Source: Fistularia commersonii
Lineage: Eukaryota > Chordata > Actinopteri > Syngnathiformes > Fistulariidae
Length of the DNA stretch: 64,000 bases
Direction of reading: 5' to 3'
Assembly (NCBI GenBank): GCA_037954325.1
Contig: JBBMNZ010000013.1
Span: forward strand, 6,966,501-7,030,500
Numbering within the stretch: the first letter of the stretch is position 1; every line of letters begins with the position of its first letter. Shown here one piece after another: positions 51,696 to 61,681 of the stretch. The notes below the pieces were generated by a model. That model saw only the letters and a list, made by a program, of their open reading frames with translations. It did not search any database and was not told where the DNA came from. The position numbers and the translations under genes were made by a program.

Positions 51696-54600
51696 CATTT
51701 TTTTCTAGTACTTTTTGTACTGTCTACTGATTGGTTGCTATCAGTCAAAAGTAAAGCAAAAGAAATTGAGTTGCACCATATATGATTATAAAAGCAACCA
51801 ACCTATAATTGTGATTGTGTACTTTGAGATAGTAAACGTGTTTAAACAAGAACTTTCCTTGTGGTGACATTCACAAAGCAAGATATCGTTTAATTGGTTT
51901 AGTAAGACAAGTCGTACTGGAACCGAAAGTTCCTTCCTGGTTCCATTACCCAAACTCCCTTAGTCTGTTAGCGTTGTTGAGCAAGAGGCTGACTCCCTAA
52001 CTGCTCCCCTGTGCTGATCAGTGGTGCACCACTACTCATGGTAGTGGGGGGCTGGAGTCAAAGACAGGGGCAAAATTTGATTGATGTGCTGAATGTATAA
52101 CTGAATGTGAACACATAATGGGTTTTTCGTCTTTTTCTTTGAGTTGTTACTCCAGAGTTATGTTTGGGAACATTGCGATTTCCGTTATAGGCAGTGGCAC
52201 TTTTCCCCTTTGCCTGACTCGCTCCCAAATTTTTCTTTTTCTTTTTTCTTTACACAACAGAAATCTACCCTCGTATGAAAAGCTTTTCAGAGACGATGAC
52301 TTTGTTTTCAAGGTTTCTACTTAAGGTTCAACGCTAAAAGTTTATGATTAGTTGAGGACAATTTTAATCACAAAATATCTATGGTAAGAGTTTTTGCAGT
52401 TGTTGCAAAAAAAGTAGCTAGAGCAGTGTCACTCTAGGAGGTTCGACAATAATTGAGTAAGCAGCTCCCTTTTGCAAGGTCTAGATGAGTGTCCCTTCTT
52501 TCCCATTGTCAAGAGACACAGTATAATGTAGGCCAGTACCAGCCCATGATACAGGACTCTCTGTGTCGTGTACAGCTGCAGCAATGCTCAGAGAACAATG
52601 AGCCCTTGCCTATCTATAACAGCTCTTTAGGATCAACCCTCAGTTCAAGTTGGACTATTATTACTCCGAGGCAATTTATTACTCTGCCAACAGCAGCCAG
52701 AGGACAGCCCAGCCTATAATAGTGGGGTTTTATGCTATACCATTGGCCAAGTGTCGGGGAATCCAAGATGGAGGTAACGCCTGTTTGACTATGGGGTAAT
52801 GGCTTTGCTTCTCTTTGATTAAGTATGCTTCTGTGTAATACAGTTTGTCGTCAGTATTTATGCAAATTGTTTGAGAGCGATAGTTTTTACAGTTGGAGTT
52901 TTTGTTAATTATACTGAAGGTACTTTATACTTCCATTCATTTGTTAAACTACTGCCACACTTTTCAAAATGAGCGATGATATTTTGGCAAAATTGACAAC
53001 CATTCTTGTTAGGCTTTTCTGATAGTACATCACTTGTCTCAGTTTCAGAGTTAAACTAAAGTTACTCAACATTAATTGCTTTTGTTGGTAATCGTTTTCT
53101 AATGTACAATGAATATCTTTTACACTTAACATCTTTGTGCTGAAATTAGACAAATTAGCTCATGTGACATAACATGGTGAAGCACTTGTTTGTTGCCCCG
53201 GATATTTGAACACAGTAGCACAAGTAAAACATTGATATGACAGAAGATTAAGCCAGATTTGATGTTGTCTTTGTGCTATTTAAACTTCAAAAGATACTTT
53301 TGCCTCTGAAGCTCTACTGCAGCCGGTGCAGTGAGTACTTGGATGTGTAATCACAACTGAGAGAGTTACAATTAGAGAGAGAGTGAGCATGCTGAGAAAG
53401 GACAGGGAATCTGGCTGGCGAACTAGAGTTTGAGAATGAAAGAGAAGCGCGTGCCAGACTGGGTACTGCAGTGACTTAAAACATTGACTTCATGTGGGCC
53501 TCTTTGTCCTTGATTTCAAACATTCAACTCCGCATAGTGCTCATGTTGTCATCGTCAGCAGACAGAGTGACAGGTATTAAGTGTTATGATTATCACTTTC
53601 AAACTGTTAACTGCACTTCCAGCATTTTGTTTTATTTATTGCATTACATTGAGGCAGCTAGAACACTGTGGCTTAGTTCTACTCAAAATAATAAATTTTC
53701 TGTAGTGCCTCACTTTGTAACCCTTGTTCACAGTAGGTCGAAAGACTTTATCAATGCTAGATGGAAATTAATTGAGTTATAGTCATTATGGTAATAAGAA
53801 AACAATGTGATGATAGTGAAAGAAATACTTGTGATGCTTACACATATAGTAGAGCAACAACATAAGACCTGATAGAGAAGACTGTAGTTGAACTAAGTCC
53901 AGGTTCCACATTTAGAGCGTTTTCGTGGGATACAATAAAAGTGATTATAATGAATGCAATGCACTTCATTTTTCATTTCTGTCAGGAAAATGTTTACAAC
54001 ATAGTTTACAACATATCTGACGTTCCTAGTGTCATTCAGAGTGCTGTAAGTATACAGGCAGGACATAAAGACATGCAGTATAGGTCCCTGGTGCTCTCTC
54101 CTCTTCCCACAGCTCCCTCACACCTCATTAAATGTGTTAAAGTAGATTTTCTAAGTGGATTTTTTAAAGCTTAATGGCACGGTTCCTGCATTCCGTAGTG
54201 CCTGAGCTTATTGTTTTTTGTCTGCACTTCTGGTTACAAAATCAGAAGTGTAGACTGATGAGAACAAAGAGTACACAACAGAATTCATTAGAGCTTTCAT
54301 TTTTCAATTTTCCGCAGTGCTTCTTTAGTTAAAAAACAAGTTACTTTTGACGTTGTGTATATGATTTTATCAAATGATATATTCTTTTTGCATGATTCTT
54401 GCGGGTGGGATCATGTAAATGTTTTCCTTTGTTTCTGTAAATATTCATGGAAATTTATGTTGCTTATGCTTAAAAGTAGATCGAGGATATATGTTTACAT
54501 ATGTATGTGTGTGTGCTGCCTAAGCGACACTTGAGTGAACAGTCAGTCCAGCATTAAGCACTTCTCTACTTTGACTTGCAGATTATTAATATCTAAATGT

Positions 54601-55570
54601 ATGTTTATTTTGAAGCAGCTGCTTTACTTTGCTTTGTACTTTTGACTCATTACATATGGGTTAGCCAAAATTTGGATGATGCTACATGCTATGTCTGAAA
54701 TAGTGGATGTTTCATTCAACGCACACTGCAAACCCACTGCAAACATGTTTTTATACAATTTGACATTCGATCTTAACATTTAGAACCCCTGGTTTGCACC
54801 TGCTTCAGTGAATCAGGGCTGACATTTTTTTTGGTTCACTGTAAAACTTAACTGTGTAATGAACTCTTGTATTGGTGGTCCATGATGTCAACTAAATCCA
54901 CCCAACTTTTGTTGAGAAGTGAATTGTTCCCCTTTAATAACTCCACCTGCAGACAAACAGTTGATAAGAACTACATCTGGAGAAAAAAATTATCAGCTGA
55001 TAAGAACTACATCAGGAGAATAAGGCAGGCCATTGGGACAAATGTTTGTCATAGACACCAGAGAGCTTGTATCGAAATCCACCAAGCATGTCTATATCTA
55101 ATTCATATCAGTCTTTCAACCAAAAGGTGCTACCATTTTTGGTCACAGTCTGCTTATCTTTTTTTATTTCTTGGTAACTGTAGTTAGTCATTTGGGTGTT
55201 TTGAATTGCTTTCCCTGATCAAATGGTTATGGGTGGTAAAAAATTGCACTGACAGTGAAACTCACAGGTTCCCAAGCTGAAATTAGTGAACACCATTCAA
55301 TCTTTTAATGTAAAATTGTTTTCTGAGTTTTAAAAAAAATACAGGTTTAATATTTTGATTTTCTGATATTTATACAATATAGAGATAAGATTTTTTTTTA
55401 GTATGTTGTTAATAATAATTCAGTTTATTCAATTGATGTTTTGAAATTGGGGGTTTGACTTTTTAATTACAGTTTACCATTTCTACCTTTTTTCTTACTA
55501 AGTGCTTATTTGTCCATCTGGTGGCGCTGAGATGGTGACAAAGCCAGTAGTCATTAAATAGTGACATGGG

Positions 55571-55620
55571 GTGACAGGCCACAGTGTCATCAGACCAAGT
55601 CAACACTGTTTGGCAGTCGC
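55571..55620 (+). ncRNA. Candidate microRNA-like hairpin resembling mir-505
   Basis: The stem pairs ACAGTGT (55581-55587) with ACACTGT (55603-55609) and GCC (55578-55580) with GGC (55612-55614). It continues with about five more pairs (55571-55575 with 55616-55620), with a TT bulge and a 15-nt loop. GTCAACAC at 55599-55606, on the 3' side, equals the seed region of mammalian miR-505-3p as I recall it, and the match extends to GTCAACACT. The 5' side (TGGGGTGACAGG) also loosely resembles the 5' arm of human mir-505. In human, mir-505 lies in an ATP11C intron on the same strand, and here the hairpin lies in intron 1 on the same strand. Against it: the loop is large, the stem is short, and I know of no fish mir-505. 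Confidence 0.3.
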
Positions 55621-56271
55621 TGAATACGGCTTTATTTTCCTGCTTCTTTATTGGAGGATCTTTCCTCTCTGCCCCAGCTTCTACACATTTCGCATTGTGT
55701 GCATAATTAGATTTAGGTAATTTAATGCAACTTTTCAGGCGCACTTAATTCTGTAATGCACCACTTATTTCTGACTCAGCAATTACTTTTCACCTCAATT
55801 GAGCATTAGACGTTTGCTCTCTTGATCTCATTTATGCATTGTCGTCAGACTTTTTCTGAAGTGCATTTACATTTTTATTGACATTCTTGTTCTCTTGGTC
55901 GCTTTTGCTAACATTATTAGCATTAAATTGCTTTGTTTGTTGTTTCTCATCTATTTTGAAAATGTTTGCATTGCATATGTGGCTTTATGCATGCATTCAT
56001 GTGCACATACATGCATGCATAAATCGATTCACTGCAATAACAACTACTAAAAGATGAAGTGAGCCCCATAGCACCCAATCCTGATTCAATTTTATAATAA
56101 ATTTGCCACTAAATCAATAGCCATTCAGTACCTATTTTGTAATTGTCCGTAAGAAATATGTCATCATGTCATATAGAATCACATCTTCTGAAGAAAAATG
56201 TGTGCTCAGGGTCTTACGTGAACACTATAGCTTGCTTAGATTCTGCAAGTTATTCTGTAACTCGAGAAGCA

Positions 56272-56745
56272 TCAAACATTGTATTTAGCTGATATCCTCG
56301 TGGCTAGGCAACTGTAGCAAGACACTGCGCAATAGGTAGACGTGAGAGATTTTTCAATCAACTCAAATTGTTTTTGCTGTGATGTTTTGATGGCTTTTTT
56401 GGAATACTGAGAGGACAGTTGCCTGAAGCACTGCTTCCGATAATAATCAATGAATTGATCATGGTTATTGAGAGGTTTATCCTTTTCATATTGTTCACAT
56501 CCCCGCATGGTTATGGTATTGTTTAAAAACCTGAATTTAATTTTCTCTTCTGTTGCCGTTGCTTCGACTTGCACAGTATTAAGGTTACTTGAAAGTGTCA
56601 TAAACCTCCTCAAAACAGGCTTAAACTCATTTGTATCAACGTTTGACCATTCTGATACAACATTTCTGTTATAACTGAGCAGATTGCTGTTCATGTTGCT
56701 GTAATTTGCACCCTCCCAGGCATTTGTCCAGAATAAGATGTTCAT
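56272..56745 (-). other. Unexplained 157-codon antisense open frame in intron 1
   Basis: Counting from its first ATG (56745), this antisense frame is open for 157 codons. It has no low-complexity run, an asparagine-rich hydrophilic composition and no signal peptide or membrane segment. I recognise no family. It could be a remnant of a transposon protein, a small intronless gene or chance. There is no clear promoter or polyadenylation signal to support a gene. Confidence 0.2.
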
Positions 56746-57632
56746 TCTTATCTGTCTCCTCAAAACGTTTCAGTGACCTTTACATTAAATAAGGCAGAGG
56801 TCTGTATCACCATGTACCACTCAACTCACTTGTCTAGGCCAGTTTTCCAAATGTAAAATTGAAAAGGAGACGCATTTCCTTTAGTCTGTACAAACTAAAT
56901 AGGAGGTGAGGCCTACACATTGATGCCAGTATTTTTCTCAATGGCTCACTAAAAACATTTTGGTAACCATTGACTTAATTAAATGTGCAAAATTAGTGCT
57001 GGATGGATTCCAGTTGTTTGGACACCATCGCTTGCTTTTGTGCCTGGATAGAAAAGTGACTTTGTGGTAAGTCTTTTTCTTGTGAGTAATGTCCAATCCC
57101 CTCAAAGGAAAGAGAATTAAGTCATAACTTAGGCGCGCTTATACATTGCACTTGGTTATGGTGAGAAATTCATATATACTGAAATACTATCCTGATGGAT
57201 GATAGACACAAATGTTGTGTCTATCGGCCTGTAAAAGACCATCCATTATTTCTCTTGCAAAGGTTTTGCACTACTTTGTTTACACAACTTAGTTTACATT
57301 TTTGTTGTTCTTTGGAGGTCTTATCATTTTCTGTTAACACTAATAATTTTATGCATTTGAACATTTTTTAAGCAGCTTTGTAGAATAACTATGCTGATAA
57401 TGCAGGACTAGGCAAAGAGAAGATACCATTGTGCTTTCTGCATCGAGTTGCCATAGTGTGAAAAGTAATGAAGAGGTGTCAAAACCAATGTGAAGTTTTG
57501 GGACTAAAAAACAAAAGTCCTGTGAAAGAAATGTTGGCATCTTGTCATTGAGGGAAAAACCCCTTCTTGATGGCGATGATGCCTATATATTGTTCCACCA
57601 TGCAGTGATGTTACACACAGATATGACGTTTT

Positions 57633-58060
57633 AAGAATAAGAATAAGAATAAGAATAAGAATAAGAATAAGAATAATAAGAATAAGAACAACTTTATTAA
57701 TCCCGAAGGAATTGCTGTGCCAGAGTTACAGAAAATATAACAGTAATAAATAATAAAAGAAAAGGCAGAATTAGAAATAAAAATAAACTATAAACTATAA
57801 AGTGTCTCAGTGAAACTATAAAGTGTCTTAGTAAACAGTGATAAAACTATAAGTGTCTTAGTAACAAGTGAGGTAAGGAGTGCACAATAGTATTATAGAA
57901 GGGAAAATTGTAGTGTAGCTGTTATGAGATGAGATGAAATATTGCACAGTGTAGCCGTTATGAGATGAAATATTACAATATTGCACAGTTTCTGAATATT
58001 GCACAGTGAAATGAAATATTGCACAGTTTTTTGTTTTTTTTTTAGGTTAAAGATAGGTCA
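57633..58060 (+). mobile_element. Retroposon-like segment led by (GAATAA)n
   Basis: A GAATAA hexanucleotide array (57633-57688) runs into ACTTTATTAATCCCGAAGGA, a motif typical of the ends of abundant fish retroposons. Irregular internal repeats follow: an ACTATAAAGTGTCT unit (four copies, about 57785-57870) and an ATGAAATATTGCACAG unit (three or four copies, about 57930-58030). The body is too degenerate to classify. Confidence 0.5.
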
Positions 58061-58937
58061 TGACATCATGAGCAAGGCCTCACATACAGTGTATTGCTAA
58101 AATGCAGTGTATTGCTACAGTGTATTGCTAAAATGTAATGTTTGATGTCTGCACAAGAATATACCAAATGTGTGATAATTAAGTTAATTTTTTTTTCCAT
58201 TTCCCTTGGCGAACCTTATTGGGAAATAAAGAGAATTATAATATATGTTACTGTTTTACTTGTGTGCTGGCTTTGTGACTTAGCAATACTGTCCTATGAA
58301 GCCTAATGTATTCTGGTCACATCTTTAATATCCTTACTGGTTACTTCCTGCTATTAATAATGACATGTTGTATGAATTTCCATCACAATGTTTATAAAGT
58401 GACCCTTCCTTTTTGCTTTTTTTGAGAAAAACTATTATGCCTATTTCAAAACCATAGTTAGCTCCATATTTGTTATTCAAGAGCATGGTATTATACCCGC
58501 AATGCACAGATAGAAAAATAGCTTGATTATTTAACCAATACTGACTTATTGTGGGCCATAACCTGTTACTGGAGTGATTAAAATTGACATTGGTTTTTAT
58601 TTGTCAGTATTGCAACACATAACTGTAATGTGTTACTCTTTCCAACAGCTTGTTATATAAAGTCCAGGATGTCTTAGTTTAATCATTTCCTTTTGAGGTC
58701 ATTGTTTATATGTTTATGCAAAGTGCAGAGTCTCTGACCTTCCAAAGTAATGACAATAATCTGTCTTTCTTCCCTCGCACTGTGATTTTAATACAATAGT
58801 CGGGCAGCTGGTGAAAGTGCTTTGAGTTATCTCTTGTGGAGTCTGTGTTCTTGAAGATTTTTGTATCTAATTTGGAATGTGCCATGCCAAAATTTACTTA
58901 CACTTATATCTTTTGTGTTTCTCTTTTTCATTCTCAG
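58061..58937 (+). other. atp11c intron 1, last part with acceptor
   Basis: AT-rich intron with a short duplicated CAGTGTATTGCTA unit near 58085-58130. It ends in a good pyrimidine tract and the acceptor TTCTCAG (58931-58937). Confidence 0.7.
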
Positions 58938-59057
58938 TTTGGAGGTGATGAGAGAAGAGTGGACAGAAGAACCATCTATGTTGGTCATCAGCAGTCCTCT
59001 GTCAGTGAGGCTTTCATCCCACCCAAGTTTTGTGATAATCGTATCGTGTCCTCCAAG
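58938..59057 (+). CDS. atp11c: atp11c coding exon 2 (40 codons)
   Basis: Exon 2 encodes residues 10-49 of the predicted protein, with phase 0 at both ends, acceptor TTCTCAG and donor AAG|GTAAGA. The peptide begins FGGDERRVDRRTIYVGH and ends KFCDNRIVSSK. It matches the N-terminal cytosolic segment of class VI P4-ATPases (ATP11A/B/C). FCDNRIVSSK fits ATP11C better than ATP11A or ATP11B as I recall them. This segment leads into the conserved N-terminal flippase domain and precedes the first membrane helix. The open frames that overlap it on both strands are shadows. The full protein would be about 1,100 residues, and the P-type catalytic DKTGT motif lies far downstream, outside the window. Confidence 0.95.
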
Positions 59058-60442
59058 GTAAGACGCACTCACATATATAAGGTAGGGTTGCATTCCGACT
59101 GTAAATCAAACTTAAATTCGGCCCCCCTTCAGCTTTCCTATCTGCCAACCGCCGGAATGCAAAACAAGCTCTTGCACAGACAAGATGTTTGCAAGTCATC
59201 TTGCTCTTTTCTTCCATCTTCAGCATGGTTCTCCGAATGCTTGAATATGTACCGTAGTTACAGCCACTGGAGCATTGGCGCTGACAGTGAAATACATGGC
59301 TGCTACTAATGCACTGGCAGGGTGGACACTTCAACAGCATTCTCCTGGGCTTTGATTGACTGTAGCCCACCCCCCCCTTATTCTCACCCCTAAGCCCTGT
59401 GCTAGTTGCAGGCTCTGACAGGTGCTGGTTGGCTTGCTTATGGATATTAAGGGTTAAGTGATAGGAAGAGGAAAGCGGGGTAGGTGGATGGGTGGATTTA
59501 TCTTGGTCTAGCGGGTTCCGGTGCGGATGCATCAATCAATTGCCTCCTCCCAGTATGTCAGAATAAACAGTCTTTAATTACACTGGCTTTAGTGTTTATT
59601 CTCCCCCATGACTCCATTCTCTATCATCCGGTTGCTTTTGCACTCTGCAGTGAGCTATTTCCACCTTTCCTCTTTTATTCTTTGCTATTGCAGCATCACA
59701 CTCACCTACCCTTTCCACTTACATCTCCCCACCCTCATTGCTTTCAGCCTCTCTTCTATCTCACAAAATGAGATTGACCTATCTGCTGTGGTTGCATTTC
59801 AACACTCTGCCAATGCAGACCCCCCCCCCCCCACCACCACCACACACACACTAAATATTGTTTAGGTTGGAGTGTGTGTAAGTGTATGTGCTAGCTTTGT
59901 TACGCATTTTGTTTGACCTGAAATTTTGTTTGAAATCACAAAGTTACCAGCAGAGAATTGTCAAGCTGTGTCTCTGGGCTCTAACAAGAAAAAGGTGGCA
60001 CTTAAGCCCTGATGATATCAGCAGTCACCACAACTTCAAAACTAACAAAGGATAAAGAAACAGTTGCCAACTTGACAAGTGTATTGGCTCTCCATTCAAG
60101 GGTAGCTGAATTAAGAAGATAAATCTTCAATTTGAATCGATGTTAAACCTGTATTCCCCCAGGGTTTGTCTCTATAGACTTTACAAAGACTTCCAAGCTA
60201 TTGAACTTGCCTTTCCCTTACCCTTCCCCTGCACAGAGACAACTTGTATGCAAGAGCCTGTGCATGTTTTATGCGCCTCTCATCTCTCTTAATGTCCTAG
60301 CCAGAGTTAGGTTGAAACAAATTGTCCTTTTATGGGGAAAAAAATAGACATCCAAATCACCAAAGAACAGTTCACCTGTTATCGAACTTAAATGTGTCTG
60401 TGACTTCCCCGTGTGTTTGTGTGTTTCCCTTTCCCTCTGCAG
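59058..60442 (+). other. atp11c intron 2
   Basis: A GT-AG intron of 1385 bp from donor GTAAGA to acceptor CCCTCTGCAG. It holds a C-rich run and CA tract at about 59820-59852 and nothing else recognisable. Confidence 0.9.
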
Positions 60443-60532
60443 TATACTTTATGGAACTTTCTACCAAAGAATCTGTTTGAACAGTTCAGAAGAATTGCAA
60501 ATTTCTACTTCCTTATCATCTTCCTGGTGCAG
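60443..60532 (+). CDS. atp11c: atp11c coding exon 3 (30 codons)
   Basis: Exon 3 encodes residues 50-79, phase 0 at both ends, with acceptor CTCTGCAG and donor CAG|GTGAGT. It reads YTLWNFLPKNLFEQFRRIAN and then FYFLIIFLVQ, which is nearly invariant among P4-ATPases. WNFLPKNLFEQFRRIAN is the conserved amphipathic entry to the membrane domain, and FYFLIIFLVQ is the first half of transmembrane helix 1. From memory it is identical to mammalian ATP11C here (the TLWNFLP form separates it from ATP11A and ATP11B). The next exon, expected to start with a TPTSPVTSGLP-type loop, was not found before 64000. Confidence 0.97.
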
Positions 60533-60616
60533 GTGAGTACAATTATTATCTGAATTTGTCATTTTTAAAATTGACCTGTCTAGTTTTTGTACCTGTGCTG
60601 TTGCAAAAGGAAATAA

Positions 60617-60634
60617 CCCCCCCCCCCCCCCCCC
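60617..60634. repeat. C18 homopolymer
   Basis: Eighteen consecutive C residues in intron 3. Confidence 0.9.
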
Positions 60635-60986
60635 AAAAGGGTTTGGGTCTATAGTAGGATTTCCATTTATTCCATTCATTGGTGGACCTCTGCAAAGACA
60701 GCTTTCATATACTGTCATTTCAGACTATTTAGTGCATCTAAATATAAGCTGCATCGGCTAAAAAAATATATATATGTGTACATATTTAGACGACATTGGT
60801 CTATAAGCCGCAGGTGTCCACATTGTAACATGAGATATTCACATACAAAGATGTTACACAGATACTAACTTTTAATGAAATGCATACTGGTCCACAAATA
60901 CGTACTGGAAGTCTTTTTTCTCAGAACCGTGGCTGTAGCACGGCTGATGAAAAAGATTATTAATAAATAACACAAGGAAAAGTTCG

Positions 60987-61034
60987 TCTGTCCGTCCGTC
61001 CGTCCATCCATCCATCCATCCATCCATCCATCCA
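60987..61034. repeat. (CCGT)n / (CCAT)n microsatellite
   Basis: Tandem tetranucleotides that shift from CCGT to CCAT, a tail commonly attached to fish retroposons read in antisense. Confidence 0.9.
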
Positions 61035-61256
61035 TTTTCTATTCCTGCTTTGTTCTACTCCAGCCGATCACTATCCCCGTATTCCTCTTGCGCACTAAAA
61101 CCATTAAAGTCGTTTTCTTCAATGTTTTGAACAGCCTCAGAATTTCACAGTAATTTTGTTGGTCCGATGTGACGAGGCTAAATGTTTTGGTGGCATGAAG
61201 CTTGTTAGCCTCCAAAAATCCATAAATTAGCCGCATCATTCGATTTGTTGGATACT

Positions 61257-61515
61257 TTCTGTGTGGAGTTAGCATGTTCTCCCCGTGTCTGTGTGGGTTT
61301 TCTCCGGTTCTCCAGTTTCCTCACACAGTCCAAAAACATGCAGGTTAATTGGAAAAAAATTGATAAAATTGCCCTTAATGAATGAGTGAGGGAATGGTTG
61401 TTTGTCTGTATATGTGGCCCTGCGATTGGCGACCTGGCGCGAGGTGACAGCTGGGATAGGCTCCAGCATCCTCCACAACACTGAGTGCAGGATAAGCGGA
61501 AGAAGATGGATGGAT
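61257..61515 (+). mobile_element. Retroposon (SINE/LINE tail-like) insert
   Basis: GTGTGGAGTTAGCATGTTCT, then CCCCGTGTCTGTGTGGG, is followed by CACAGTCCAAAAACATGCAG. Next come CTGCGATTGGCGACCTGGCG, GGGATAGGCTCCAGCA and GGATAAGCGGAAGAAGATGG, ending in ATGGATGGA. This order is typical of a very abundant fish retroposon tail with a TGGA repeat at the 3' end. It sits inside the larger repeat cluster, so it inserted later. Confidence 0.75.
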
Positions 61516-61644
61516 CATTGTTTAAGCCGCAGTTTTCAAAGCGTGTGAAAAAAGTAGCGGCTCATCGTCCAGAAATTACACTAAAGAATCCAAAAAAATT
61601 AACTGTTGTGGCTATATTAAGTGGTACAAAGTTTGGAAATGAGG

Positions 61645-61646
<2 letters not shown>

Positions 61647-61679
<33 letters not shown>
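61647..61679. repeat. (AT)n microsatellite
   Basis: A pure alternating AT tract. Confidence 0.95.

Positions 61680-61681
<2 letters not shown>

Larger units (their letters stand above)
47601..55510 (+). other. atp11c intron 1, middle part
   Basis: About 8 kb of AT-rich intron without a recognised exon. It holds a perfect 13-bp hairpin at 48786-48820, an (ATTT)n tract at 51661-51695 and scattered T runs. No transposon body is recognised. The open frames are short and show no domain. Confidence 0.55.
60735..61620. mobile_element. Unclassified repeat cluster, probable interrupted DNA transposon
   Basis: The left part (about 60785-60840: TCTATAAGCCGCAGGTGTCC, then ATTGTAACATGAGATATTC) and the right part (about 61520-61590: AAGCCGCAGTTTTCAAAGCG, then AAAAGTAGCGGCTCATCG) match parts of a common fish interspersed repeat that I recall. 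They are separated by a (CCGT/CCAT)n tract, unique-looking DNA and a second retroposon-like insert. No transposase was recognised. Confidence 0.45.

Noticed and set aside
59014..59535. 173-codon antisense open frame overlapping atp11c exon 2
   Set aside because: Shadow of a real exon on the other strand. The composition is ordinary and no family is recognisable.
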